This document shows positions 7,859 to 15,431 of a stretch of 34,217 nt of DNA, in pieces. The DNA comes from Rubrivirga marina (GTDB taxonomy: Bacteria; Bacteroidota; Rhodothermia; Rhodothermales; Rubricoccaceae). Location: the NCBI RefSeq assembly GCF_002283365.1, contig NZ_MQWD01000001.1, positions 3,292,516 through 3,326,732 on the forward strand, in the 5' to 3' direction. The notes under the pieces were generated by a model, which worked only from the letters and a program-made list of their open reading frames with translations, made no database searches and was not told where the DNA came from. Numbering within the stretch: position 1 is the stretch's first letter; the number at the start of each line of letters is the position of its first letter. The position numbers were made by a program, and so were the translations under genes.

Positions 7859-9250
7859 CTACGGCACGATGCCGGTGCGCCACTGACGCTGGAGCCGGCG
7901 GAACAGGTCGTGGTACACGCGGCTCCGCTCCAGCGTGAGGACGCGGAACGGAGCGTTCTCGTAGATGCGCCCGGCCGTCCGCTCGAACACGAACACGGAC
8001 GGCTGGCCCCCGCCGATGGCGTAGCTCCAGCGCTCGCCGGTCGGGGTCGCCTCGACGTAGCGCGGCGCGCCGAGCAGGACGTAGAGCATCCCGGGGTCCG
8101 TCTTCCACCCGTCCTTGTAGGTCGCGAACAGTCGGTTGGCCTCCTCGACCCGCTCGTAGTAGGCGCGGACCGTGGCCGCCGCCAATCGTCGGTCGTCCAT
8201 CTCCTCGCCCCAGAACCGGTCGAACGCGCGGCGCAGCGCCTCGGGGTCCTCCGCCTCGACGAGCGGGTCGAGCTCGCCGGGCGTGGCGACGTACACGAGC
8301 GGGCCCACGAGGTCGCCGAGGCGGGTCACCAGCGGGTAATCACGGCGGCGGACGACGAACAGCCGGTCGGACTCGTCGAGCGGCGTCCCGTCGGGCGCGA
8401 CGAGGCGGACGCGGGCACGGTACACGCCGGGCCCGAGCGCGGGGAGCGGCGCCTCCACATCGAGCGCCTCGGACGGGTTGAGGATCGTTTGGCGGACGGC
8501 CTGCACGGTGTCGACGTCTGACAGGTCGACGCCGCGCGCGGCGAGGCTCGCCTGATTGGGCGTTAACCCGTCGAGCCGCTGGGCCGGCTCGTCGTCGGCG
8601 CGGACGCGGACGACCGAGAGCTCCGTCGTCGCGCCGTCGGGCACGCCGGTCGCCTGGACGATGGCGCGAAGCGAGTCGAGCCCGGCCGGGACCGACGACG
8701 CGTCGACGGGATCGACAGCGCCGTCGACGGCCTCGGCTTCGAGGCGGAGGCCGCCGAGAGCGGGCGCACCGGACGGAGGCGGGACCCGGAGGTCGAGCCG
8801 CCGCTCGGCGGTCCGGTCACTCGTCAGATCCTCCAACACGGCGCGGACGACGTACTCGCCGGGCGGCACGTCGAACCGCTCGACCCGCCATTCTGGGACG
8901 GCCGACCGTGCCGCGTCCGACGTGCCCACCCGGAAGGTGTCGCGCGGAGACGCGGAGCGCGGGGCGCCCCCCTCCTGCTCGACCGTCACGATCCATCCGG
9001 CGACAGCCGTGAGGGAGTCGGCGGTCTGGCGGAAGACGAGGGAGGCGGGCGGGACGCCGAGGTACACGTCGAGGCCGGGCGCGTCGTCGCGGACGCTGGC
9101 GACGGCGTCGAGGACGAACACGGGCTCGCCGGCCCGGTACGCGGCGGCGCCCGCGTCGAGAGGAGGCCGGGCCGGGCCGGACCCCGCGCACCCGGCGAGC
9201 CCCGCCAACCCCGCGAGGAGGGCGCAGAGGCCGAGACGGCAGCTCGTCAT
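7859..9250 (-). CDS. GWxTD domain lipoprotein
   Basis: A 463-residue protein with a lipoprotein signal peptide ending in LAGC (Cys21). The middle consists of beta-rich segments (VERFDVPPGEYVVRAVLED, ALGPGVYRARVRLVAPDG) that look like Ig-like or bacterial surface modules. The C-terminus holds the defining GWKTD at about residue 381 followed by PGMLYVLLGAP, the GWxTD domain. This domain is found in exported proteins of Bacteroidota and related phyla, and its biochemical role is unknown. The ATG at 9250 was chosen because it begins the signal peptide; longer in-frame ORFs run antisense into tpiA. It lies 106 nt downstream of tpiA on the same strand, with an inverted repeat between them. Confidence 0.9.
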   Translation of the reverse strand: MTSCRLGLCALLAGLAGLAGCAGSGPARPPLDAGAAAYRAGEPVFVLDAVASVRDDAPGLDVYLGVPPASLVFRQTADSLTAVAGWIVTVEQEGGAPRSASPRDTFRVGTSDAARSAVPEWRVERFDVPPGEYVVRAVLEDLTSDRTAERRLDLRVPPPSGAPALGGLRLEAEAVDGAVDPVDASSVPAGLDSLRAIVQATGVPDGATTELSVVRVRADDEPAQRLDGLTPNQASLAARGVDLSDVDTVQAVRQTILNPSEALDVEAPLPALGPGVYRARVRLVAPDGTPLDESDRLFVVRRRDYPLVTRLGDLVGPLVYVATPGELDPLVEAEDPEALRRAFDRFWGEEMDDRRLAAATVRAYYERVEEANRLFATYKDGWKTDPGMLYVLLGAPRYVEATPTGERWSYAIGGGQPSVFVFERTAGRIYENAPFRVLTLERSRVYHDLFRRLQRQWRTGIVP

Positions 9251-9295
9251 GGAGGGGCGTGCGGGACGCGACGGTGAGAAAGGGAACCGACCGCA

Positions 9296-9346
9296 CGGGA
9301 CCCGCGGCCTCCGCCCGAACGGCAGATGCCCCATCCGCGGATCCCG
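9296..9346 (-). terminator. Inverted repeat downstream of tpiA
   Basis: The arms at 9296-9307 and 9335-9346 are complementary at 11 of 12 positions, and the mismatch can pair as G-U in the minus-strand RNA. The loop is 27 nt. It starts 10 nt after the tpiA stop. No U-run follows, so it may be a Rho-type or mRNA-stabilising 3' structure. Confidence 0.3.
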
Positions 9347-9356
9347 GCGCCGGCCG

Positions 9357-10100
9357 CTACCGGGCCTCCCGCGCCGCCGCCACGATCGCCGCGAACGACT
9401 CGGCGTCGAGGCTCGCGCCGCCGACGAGCGCTCCGTCGAGGTCGGGCTGGGCGAACAGCTCGGCCGCGTTGCCCGGCTTGACGCTCCCGCCATACAGGAT
9501 CTCGATGCCGTCGCCGCCGGTGAACCGATCGGCCAGCGCGCCGCGGATCGCCGCGTGCATGGCCTGCGCCTGCTCCGGCGAGGCCGTCCGCCCCGTGCCG
9601 ATGGCCCAGACCGGCTCGTAGGCGACGACGAGGTCGCCCGCCTCGACGCCGTCGAGCGACGCCGCGAGTTGGTCGAGCACCGTTGCCTCGGCGTCGCCGG
9701 CCTCCCGCTCGTCGAGCGTCTCGCCGACGCAGAGGATCGGGACGAGGCCGGCGGCCTGGGCCGAGCGCACCTTCTCGGCGGCGAACGCGCTCGTCTCACC
9801 GAAGAGCTGGCGGCGCTCGGAGTGGCCCACGATGACGTAGTGGACGCCGAGGTCCCGGAGCATCGGCGGCGACACCTCGCCCGTGAACGCGCCAGACTCT
9901 TCGGGGTGGACGTTCTGTGCGCCGAGGCGGACCCCGCTGTCGCGCAGGCGCTCGGCGACGGCGTCGAGCCACACGGCGGGCGGGCAGACCGCCACGCCGA
10001 CTGCGTCGGTCGCGTCGGCCGTGACCTGCACGACGTCGGCCGCAAGGCCGACCGCGTCGGCGTGGCCGAGGTTCATCTTCCAGTTTCCAGCGACAAGCAT
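9357..10100 (-). CDS. tpiA: Triosephosphate isomerase
   Basis: A 247-residue cytoplasmic enzyme that interconverts dihydroxyacetone phosphate and glyceraldehyde 3-phosphate in glycolysis and gluconeogenesis. It has full family length. All catalytic landmarks are present: GNWKMN (Asn6, Lys8), GHSERR (His93), AYEPVWAIGTG (Glu162) with the flexible loop 6, and LYGGSVKPGN near the phosphate site. The start ATG overlaps the stop of the upstream PAS/GAF gene as TGATG, so the two are translationally coupled. That is an unusual pairing of a sensor with a central metabolic enzyme. Confidence 0.97.
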   Translation of the reverse strand: MLVAGNWKMNLGHADAVGLAADVVQVTADATDAVGVAVCPPAVWLDAVAERLRDSGVRLGAQNVHPEESGAFTGEVSPPMLRDLGVHYVIVGHSERRQLFGETSAFAAEKVRSAQAAGLVPILCVGETLDEREAGDAEATVLDQLAASLDGVEAGDLVVAYEPVWAIGTGRTASPEQAQAMHAAIRGALADRFTGGDGIEILYGGSVKPGNAAELFAQPDLDGALVGGASLDAESFAAIVAAAREAR

Positions 10101-11824
10101 CAGAGTCGATCGGGTGAGTTCGGGGAGTGGGCGGCGACCTCGGCCGTGACGACTTCGGCGAGCGACGAGAGGGCGCGGACGTCGTCCTCGGTCCAGTCGT
10201 GGGGCTCGTGGTCGATGGCGCAGAGGGCGCCGATGACGTGGCCGTCGGGGGCCGCGACGGGCACGCCGAGGTAGGCCACCACGTCGAGGTCGTCGATGGC
10301 GGGGTTGCCGGCGAGGCGCGTCGACTGACGGGCGTCGGCCACGACCAGCGGGCGCCGTTCGTTGGCGACGTGCTGGCAGAACGAGTGCGTGAGCGGCGTC
10401 TCGCGCGCGTCGGCCACGGCGCCACCGAGGCCGACCTGGCTCTTGAAGAACTGCCGGTCCTCGTCGACGAGGGAGATCAGGGAGACCGGCACGCCGAGCG
10501 ACTCCGACACGAGACGCGTGAGGGTGTCGAACGCCTCGGACGGCGGCGAGTCGAGGAGCGCCGTCCGGCGGAGCGCGGAGACCCGGCCCGCCACGCGGGT
10601 CGCGTCAGGGGGGCCTCCGGCCTCCGCCGTTGGAACCAACTCGACCGGCTGGGCGCCGCCCCACCCGGCGTTCGCGAGGAGGTCGGCCCACCGGTCCTCG
10701 GCCGTCTCAACGGGCAGAGCCTCGCCCCGGTACACGACGCCGCTGATCCGTACCTCCTCCCCCACAGCGATGGAGCGCCCCCTCAGCCGATACGGGACTC
10801 CGTCGAGATGGAACGGGAGGTCCACGGCGCTCCCAGGCTCGGCCAGCGCCTGCTCAAACGACTCCCGGAGCGTCTCGGCAGCGTCCATCCGGTGGACTAT
10901 CGCGTCGAGCGAGACCACGTCATCGAGCAGGCCCGGCGCCTCGACTCGACCGTCGGGGTGGAGCGTCACCGGGTGGGCGCTGGCGCCCTTGAGCGCGACG
11001 TGCAGCCGCGCGGCGTCGACCTCGGCCGTCACGTCGCGCCCGACGAGGGCGGCCCCGGCGACCCGCCCGTCGGCCGTACGCACGGGGACGAACGACGCGT
11101 CGAACCATCGGGGAGCCTCGGCCGACCTGACAGCGATCCGCTTGCGGACGGCGTCGCCATTGAGCGCTCGCCGCCACGCCTCCGATTGGGGACTCGTGCC
11201 GGCGTGGTCCTCTCCGATCGACGGGGTCTCGGGCAGGGTAGCAGCCGCCGTCCTCCGCCACGCCTCGTTCACGACCGACAGCCTCCCATCGGCGTCGACG
11301 GCGCAGAGGGCGTCGGGGGTCGCGTCGATGACGGCCCGAAGGAGCGCCCGCTCGCGATCGAGTTGCGCGTTGAGATCGTGGAGTTGGCGCTCCGACGCGA
11401 GCAGCGTCGTGACGTCGCGCGCTTCGAAAAGAAGCCACGTCTCGTCGGCGGGCCCTTCCACGCTCTGGATGTCCACCAGGAGCGTCCGGCGCGCGCCGTC
11501 GCGGGTCACGGGCGCGTAGAACCGGTCGAGCACCCCGCCTCGCGCGAGATGAACGCTCTCACGGACCCGGTCGGGCTCGTCCCACCACGGCGCGTCGTAA
11601 ATGGAGGTCCCGAGGGCCGCACCACGCGACGAGTAGTAGGCGGATGCGGCATCGCTCAACGCCCGGATGCCGCCGTCCGCCTCGAGGAGCATCCCCAAAC
11701 CGAACGACGACTGGAACGCACGTCGGAAGACGTCGTCGGGCACGGCCGCCTCCCGCCCGTCGCTGACGACTTCGGCGGGAGCGGCCGGCGCGCCGTCCAC
11801 AGGGTCGAGGGAGGGGCGGTCCAT
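10100..11824 (-). CDS. PAS/GAF multi-domain sensor protein without an output domain
   Basis: 574 residues. An N-terminal PAS-like region (about 30-130) is followed by a coiled segment (ERQLHDLNAQLDRERALLRAVIDATPDALCAVDADG) leading into a second, clearer PAS (about 155-270). A more divergent PAS-like stretch (about 275-370) and a GAF domain (about 415-565; SLISLVDEDRQFFKSQ, SFCQHV, YLGVPV, IGALCAIDH) complete it. SFCQHV is typical of stand-alone sensory GAF domains. I see no histidine-kinase, GGDEF, EAL, HD-GYP or DNA-binding module, so it probably works by protein contact or passes a signal to a separate partner. It follows bcp by 5 nt and overlaps tpiA by 1 nt. The link to peroxiredoxin may hint at redox sensing, but that is inference. 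Confidence 0.85.
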   Translation of the reverse strand: MDRPSLDPVDGAPAAPAEVVSDGREAAVPDDVFRRAFQSSFGLGMLLEADGGIRALSDAASAYYSSRGAALGTSIYDAPWWDEPDRVRESVHLARGGVLDRFYAPVTRDGARRTLLVDIQSVEGPADETWLLFEARDVTTLLASERQLHDLNAQLDRERALLRAVIDATPDALCAVDADGRLSVVNEAWRRTAAATLPETPSIGEDHAGTSPQSEAWRRALNGDAVRKRIAVRSAEAPRWFDASFVPVRTADGRVAGAALVGRDVTAEVDAARLHVALKGASAHPVTLHPDGRVEAPGLLDDVVSLDAIVHRMDAAETLRESFEQALAEPGSAVDLPFHLDGVPYRLRGRSIAVGEEVRISGVVYRGEALPVETAEDRWADLLANAGWGGAQPVELVPTAEAGGPPDATRVAGRVSALRRTALLDSPPSEAFDTLTRLVSESLGVPVSLISLVDEDRQFFKSQVGLGGAVADARETPLTHSFCQHVANERRPLVVADARQSTRLAGNPAIDDLDVVAYLGVPVAAPDGHVIGALCAIDHEPHDWTEDDVRALSSLAEVVTAEVAAHSPNSPDRL

Positions 11825-11829
11825 CTCGG

Positions 11830-12306
11830 TCAGGCGGTGAGCGAGTCGAGCTTGGCGAGGATCTCCTCGGCGTGAGCGGCGGTCTTGGGCCGCTTGAACA
11901 CGTGGAGGACCACGCCGTCGGGGCCGATCAGGAACGTCGTCCGCTTGATGCCCATCGACTTTTTGCCATAGAGGTTCTTCTCCCCCCAGGCGCCGTAGGC
12001 CTCGAGAATGTCTTGGTCCGGGTCGGCCAGGAGCGGGAACGGGAGGTCGTACTTGTCGGCGAACCGCTCGTGGCTCTCGGTCGAGTCGGCCGAGACGCCG
12101 ACGACGGCCACGCCCGCCTCGGCGAGGGCGCCGAGGTTGTCGCGGAGGTTGCAGGCCTGCTTGGTGCAGCCCGGCGTGTCGTCCTTGGGGTAGAAGTAGA
12201 GGGCGAGCGGCCGGCCGGCGAAGTCCGCGAGGCGGACGGTCTCGCCGGTCTGGTCGGTCCCCTCGAAGGGCGGCGCGGGGTCGCCGGGGGCGGGCATGTC
12301 AGCCAT
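11830..12306 (-). CDS. bcp: Thioredoxin-dependent peroxiredoxin (Bcp/PrxQ)
   Basis: A 158-residue Bcp/PrxQ peroxiredoxin that reduces hydrogen peroxide and organic peroxides using thioredoxin. The active site is TPGCTKQAC: peroxidatic Cys47 and resolving Cys52 five residues later, the atypical two-Cys arrangement. [27 protein letters not shown] and [11 protein letters not shown] are standard blocks. The ATG at 12306 overlaps the end of surE by 8 nt; a second ATG at 12297 would remove three residues and also fits. It sits in a surE-bcp-PAS/GAF-tpiA run. Confidence 0.95.
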   Translation of the reverse strand: MADMPAPGDPAPPFEGTDQTGETVRLADFAGRPLALYFYPKDDTPGCTKQACNLRDNLGALAEAGVAVVGVSADSTESHERFADKYDLPFPLLADPDQDILEAYGAWGEKNLYGKKSMGIKRTTFLIGPDGVVLHVFKRPKTAAHAEEILAKLDSLTA

Positions 12307-13117
12307 CGGTCGGGATCGAGTCGGTGAGGGCGCGGACGCGGTCGAGGTGGGCGTGCGCCGTGAGGTCGAGCTGGAGCGGCGTGATCGAGACGTAGCCGTC
12401 CCGGATCGCCGCGAGGTCGGTGTCGGGGCCGTCGTCGAGGTCGATGAACCGGCCGCCGAGCCAGTAGTAGGGCCGCTGCGTCGGGTCGAAGCGCTCCTCG
12501 AACTCCTCCTCCCAGCGCGCCCGCGCCTGCCGCGTCGTGCGGATCCCGGCGAGTTCGCCGAGCGGGACGTCGGGCACGTTGACGTTGAGGAGCACGCCGT
12601 CGGGGAGCCCACCTGCGAGGACGCGCTCGGCGATCTGGCGGGCGACGTGGCCGGCCGTCTCGAAGTCCGTCGGGCGCCACGCGTCGTGGGAGACGGCGAA
12701 CGACGGGATGCCGAGGATCGTCCCCTCCGTCGCCGCGCTGACCGTCCCCGAGTACATCACGTTGACGGCCGTGTTCGGCCCGTGGTTGATGCCGGAGACG
12801 ACGAGGTCGGGCGGGCGCGGGAGCAGCCGCTGCGCCGCGATCTTGATGCAGTCGGCCGGGGTGCCCGTCACGGCGCGGGCCCAGACCGGCCCGCTCGGCC
12901 CGTCGAACACCCACGGGTGGACCCGCATCGGGTCGCGGACGGTGATCGCGTGGCCGACGGCGCTCTGCTCGGCGAACGGCGCCACCACGGCGACCGTGCC
13001 GATCCCGTCGAGGGCCGCCGCGAGGGCCGCGATCCCCGCTGCGTCAATCCCGTCGTCGTTGGAGACGAGGACGAGCGGCCGGTCGGCCGGTGCGTCGAGC
13101 GGGTCAGGACGGGTCAC
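12299..13117 (-). CDS. surE: 5'/3'-nucleotidase SurE
   Basis: A 272-residue metal-dependent phosphatase that removes phosphate from nucleoside monophosphates, a stress and stationary-phase survival protein. Motifs are [10 protein letters not shown] (metal ligands Asp21, Asp22), [24 protein letters not shown] and [10 protein letters not shown]. The length is normal for the family. Its end overlaps the bcp start. Upstream there is a 100-nt gap to panB; this region holds a CCCCGGCCGGGG palindrome but no convincing promoter. Confidence 0.96.
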   Translation of the reverse strand: MTRPDPLDAPADRPLVLVSNDDGIDAAGIAALAAALDGIGTVAVVAPFAEQSAVGHAITVRDPMRVHPWVFDGPSGPVWARAVTGTPADCIKIAAQRLLPRPPDLVVSGINHGPNTAVNVMYSGTVSAATEGTILGIPSFAVSHDAWRPTDFETAGHVARQIAERVLAGGLPDGVLLNVNVPDVPLGELAGIRTTRQARARWEEEFEERFDPTQRPYYWLGGRFIDLDDGPDTDLAAIRDGYVSITPLQLDLTAHAHLDRVRALTDSIPTDG

Positions 13118-13217
13118 GGGCGGCGGAGAGGGGACGGAAAGATCGCACCGGTCGGGCGCGGCGGGGATGGAGAGTCCGGAAGGGTCCCCGGCCGGGGCGG
13201 CGCCCCCGACGACCGGT

Positions 13218-14054
13218 CTAGTAACTCTCCTCGTCCCCAGGGAACGCCCGCCGGCGGACGTCCTCGACGTACCGCCCGACCGCCCCGGTGACGGTGCCGG
13301 CGAGGTCGGCGTAGTGGCGGACGAAGCGCGGGTTGAAGTCCTTCGTCAGCCCGAGGAGGTCGTGCGTCACGAGGACCTGCCCGCTGCACCCGACGCCGGC
13401 GCCGATCCCGATCGTGGGCACGTCGACGCTCTCGGTCAGCTCGGCCGCCAGCTCGGCCGGGATCTTCTCCAAGACGACGCCGAACGCGCCCGCCTCGGCG
13501 AGGGCGCGGAGGTCGCGGCGGAGCGCGTCGGCCTCCTCGACGTCGCGGGCCCGCACCTTGTAGGTCCCGAACTTGTAGATGCTCTGGGGCGTGAGGCCGA
13601 GGTGGCCCATGACCGGGATGCCGGCGCCGAGGATCCGCTTTACGGACTGGAGCACGCCGGCCCCGCCCTCCAGCTTCACCGCGTGCGCCCCGGTCTCCTT
13701 CATCACGCGGATCGCCGAGCGGAGCGCCTCGCGGCTCGACCCCTGGTACGCCCCGAACGGGAGGTCCACCACGACCAGCGCGCGGTTCACGCCGCGGACC
13801 ACGCACTGGGCGTGGTAGATCATCTGGTCGAGCGTGATCGGGAGCGTCGTCTCGTGGCCCGCCATCACGTTCGAGGCCGAGTCGCCGACGAGGAGCACGT
13901 CGACTCCGGCCTCGTCGAGGAGCCGGGCCGACGTGTAGTCGTAGGCCGTGAGCATGGCGATGGGCGTCCCCTCGGCGCGCATGGCCTGGAGCGTCTGCGT
14001 CGTGACGCGGCGGACGTCGGCGGCGGTGTCGGCGGAGACGGTCTGGGTGCTCAT
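13218..14054 (-). CDS. panB: 3-methyl-2-oxobutanoate hydroxymethyltransferase
   Basis: A 278-residue PanB, the first committed enzyme of pantothenate and CoA synthesis. It adds a hydroxymethyl group from 5,10-methylene-tetrahydrofolate to alpha-ketoisovalerate. Visible motifs are [37 protein letters not shown] with metal-binding Asp, [15 protein letters not shown] and [15 protein letters not shown]. The ATG at 14054 fits family length; the longer in-frame ORF upstream runs through the terminator hairpin of the skp genes. panB stands alone; no panC or panD is in the window. Confidence 0.97.
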   Translation of the reverse strand: MSTQTVSADTAADVRRVTTQTLQAMRAEGTPIAMLTAYDYTSARLLDEAGVDVLLVGDSASNVMAGHETTLPITLDQMIYHAQCVVRGVNRALVVVDLPFGAYQGSSREALRSAIRVMKETGAHAVKLEGGAGVLQSVKRILGAGIPVMGHLGLTPQSIYKFGTYKVRARDVEEADALRRDLRALAEAGAFGVVLEKIPAELAAELTESVDVPTIGIGAGVGCSGQVLVTHDLLGLTKDFNPRFVRHYADLAGTVTGAVGRYVEDVRRRAFPGDEESY

Positions 14055-14121
14055 CGGGGTCGGGAGAGGGCCGGACAGGATACGGGGTGTCCATCGCGCC
14101 GAGGCATGGCCGGCCCCAACG

Positions 14122-14155
14122 AAAACGGGCGCCGCCTCCGAAGAAGCGGCGCCCG
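14122..14155 (-). terminator. Rho-independent terminator after the skp pair
   Basis: A perfect 10-bp stem (14126-14135 with 14146-14155) around a 10-nt loop is followed on the minus strand by TTTTC. It lies 23 nt after the stop of the second skp gene and ends 67 nt before the panB start, so it should separate the bamA-skp transcript from panB. Confidence 0.75.
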
Positions 14156-14178
14156 TCGGACGGGTCACCGAGGCGGGC

Positions 14179-14796
14179 CTACTGGCCGGCGCCGGTGCTC
14201 GGCGGGTCGATCGGCGGGGCCGGGGGCTGCTGCGGCTGGCCGACCGGCGCGGCGTTCGGGTCGATCCCGAGCCGGTTCATGATCGACACGGTGAGGTCGT
14301 CGACGCGCTCGCTCCGGTACAGGAAGACGGGCGCGTTGTTGGCGACCGTCGGGAGCACGAGGTCGTAGCCGCCCGCCTCGGCCTCGGCCTGGATGGCCTG
14401 GTCGATCCGGTTGAGGACGGGCTGGAGGAGCCGGGCCTCGGCGTACGAGAGGTACTGGAGGCCCTGGACCTCGGCCTGCTCGATGTCGTTGCGGATCTGG
14501 AGGAGCTCCTGCTGGCGCTCCTGGCGCGCGGCGTCGGTCGCCACGGCGCTCTGGTCGAAGGTCTGGTACTCCTCGAGCTTCGTGTTGAACACCTGCTGGA
14601 GCGAGTCCTGGACCACGGCCACGCGCTGGCCGACGGCCTGCTGCTGCTGCTGGAGCTGCTGCTGGACGTCGGCGAAGGCCGGCATCCGGATCACGATCTG
14701 GTCCGTGTCGACGAAGCCGACCTTCATCGGCTGCGCGAGGGCGGCCGGCGCGAGGGCGACGGCGAAGGAGAGGAGGAGGAGTCGGCGGAGGGTCAT
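14179..14796 (-). CDS. OmpH/Skp family periplasmic chaperone (copy 2)
   Basis: 205 residues with a signal peptide ([19 protein letters not shown]). The mature N-terminal strand [16 protein letters not shown] is typical of OmpH/Skp. It is followed by a long helical stretch very rich in Gln ([15 protein letters not shown]), then a return strand and a Pro-rich tail ([13 protein letters not shown]). Skp-type trimers hold unfolded outer-membrane proteins and hand them to BamA. It is the second of two adjacent paralogues (39-nt gap) just downstream of bamA. The poly-Gln and Pro-rich ends are not shared with its neighbour, so the two copies have diverged. Confidence 0.9.
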   Translation of the reverse strand: MTLRRLLLLSFAVALAPAALAQPMKVGFVDTDQIVIRMPAFADVQQQLQQQQQAVGQRVAVVQDSLQQVFNTKLEEYQTFDQSAVATDAARQERQQELLQIRNDIEQAEVQGLQYLSYAEARLLQPVLNRIDQAIQAEAEAGGYDLVLPTVANNAPVFLYRSERVDDLTVSIMNRLGIDPNAAPVGQPQQPPAPPIDPPSTGAGQ

Positions 14797-14835
14797 GGGA
14801 ATGTCGTGGGGGACGGTCGGGTGAACGGCCGTGTC

Positions 14836-15387
14836 TTAGCCGCTCGTGCCGGTGAGCCCGGCGGCGCCGAGCCCGATCCCGAGCTCTTCGAGCACGAGGT
14901 CGGTCACGTTGTTGCGGGGGCGGGTGTAGAGGAAGAGGTACTCGCCGGCCCGGTCGAAGATGTAGTCGTAGTCGCCCTCCTCCGCGACGACCTCGATGGC
15001 CGCGAGGAGGCGCTCCTGGGCCGGGCGGAGCTGCGTCTGCTGCTCGCGGAAGAGCTCGCCCTGCGGCCCGAAGTAGCGGCTGCGCAGCGCGTCGCGCTCC
15101 TCCCGCTTGGCCTCGATGGCCTCAAGCTGGGCCTCGCGCTCGTCGTCGGTGTAGAGGATCTCGCGGGCCGCGAACCGGTCCGCCATCTGCTCGGCCTCGA
15201 GCGCGACGGTCTGGACCTCGGCCTGCCACTGCTGCGTGAGCCGGTCGAGCTCCTGCTGGGCCGACTGGAACTCGGGCATCTGCGGCAGGATCGTCGACGA
15301 GTCGATGAACCCGATCGTCTGCTGGGCCAGCGACGCGGGCGCGGCGAGGACAGCGAAGAGAGCGGCGAGGACGATCGGCGTGCGCAT
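14836..15387 (-). CDS. OmpH/Skp family periplasmic chaperone (copy 1)
   Basis: 183 residues with a signal peptide (MRTPIVLAALFAVLAAPASLAQ). It begins IGFIDSSTILPQMPEFQSAQQELDRL, the OmpH/Skp N-terminal pattern. A long charged coiled coil follows (residues ~50-130, including EREAQLEAIEAKREERDALRSR broken by short turns) and then a C-terminal strand region ending near YIFDRAGEYLFLYT. This protein should chaperone outer-membrane proteins on the way to BamA. It starts 41 nt after the bamA stop. The ATG at 15387 marks the signal peptide; the longer ORF to 15426 overlaps the bamA end. Confidence 0.93.
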   Translation of the reverse strand: MRTPIVLAALFAVLAAPASLAQQTIGFIDSSTILPQMPEFQSAQQELDRLTQQWQAEVQTVALEAEQMADRFAAREILYTDDEREAQLEAIEAKREERDALRSRYFGPQGELFREQQTQLRPAQERLLAAIEVVAEEGDYDYIFDRAGEYLFLYTRPRNNVTDLVLEELGIGLGAAGLTGTSG

Positions 15388-15423
15388 GGGGATCAATGGG
15401 GCGACGAGGAAGACGGAGGACCG

Positions 15424-15431
15424 CAAGCCTA
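15424..15431 (-). promoter_or_regulatory. Possible -7 promoter element for the skp genes
   Basis: On the minus strand this reads TAGGCTTG, one mismatch from TAnnTTTG. It overlaps the bamA stop codon and lies 36 nt before the start of skp copy 1. It could give the chaperones a transcript of their own in addition to read-through from bamA. Confidence 0.3.

Noticed and set aside
13186-13197. CCCCGGCCGGGG palindrome between panB and surE as an operator
   Set aside because: Such GC palindromes are expected by chance at this composition, and no promoter is visible beside it.
14640-14670. CTG/CAG microsatellite in skp copy 2
   Set aside because: It simply encodes a Gln-rich helix of the chaperone; the codons are mixed enough not to need a separate explanation.
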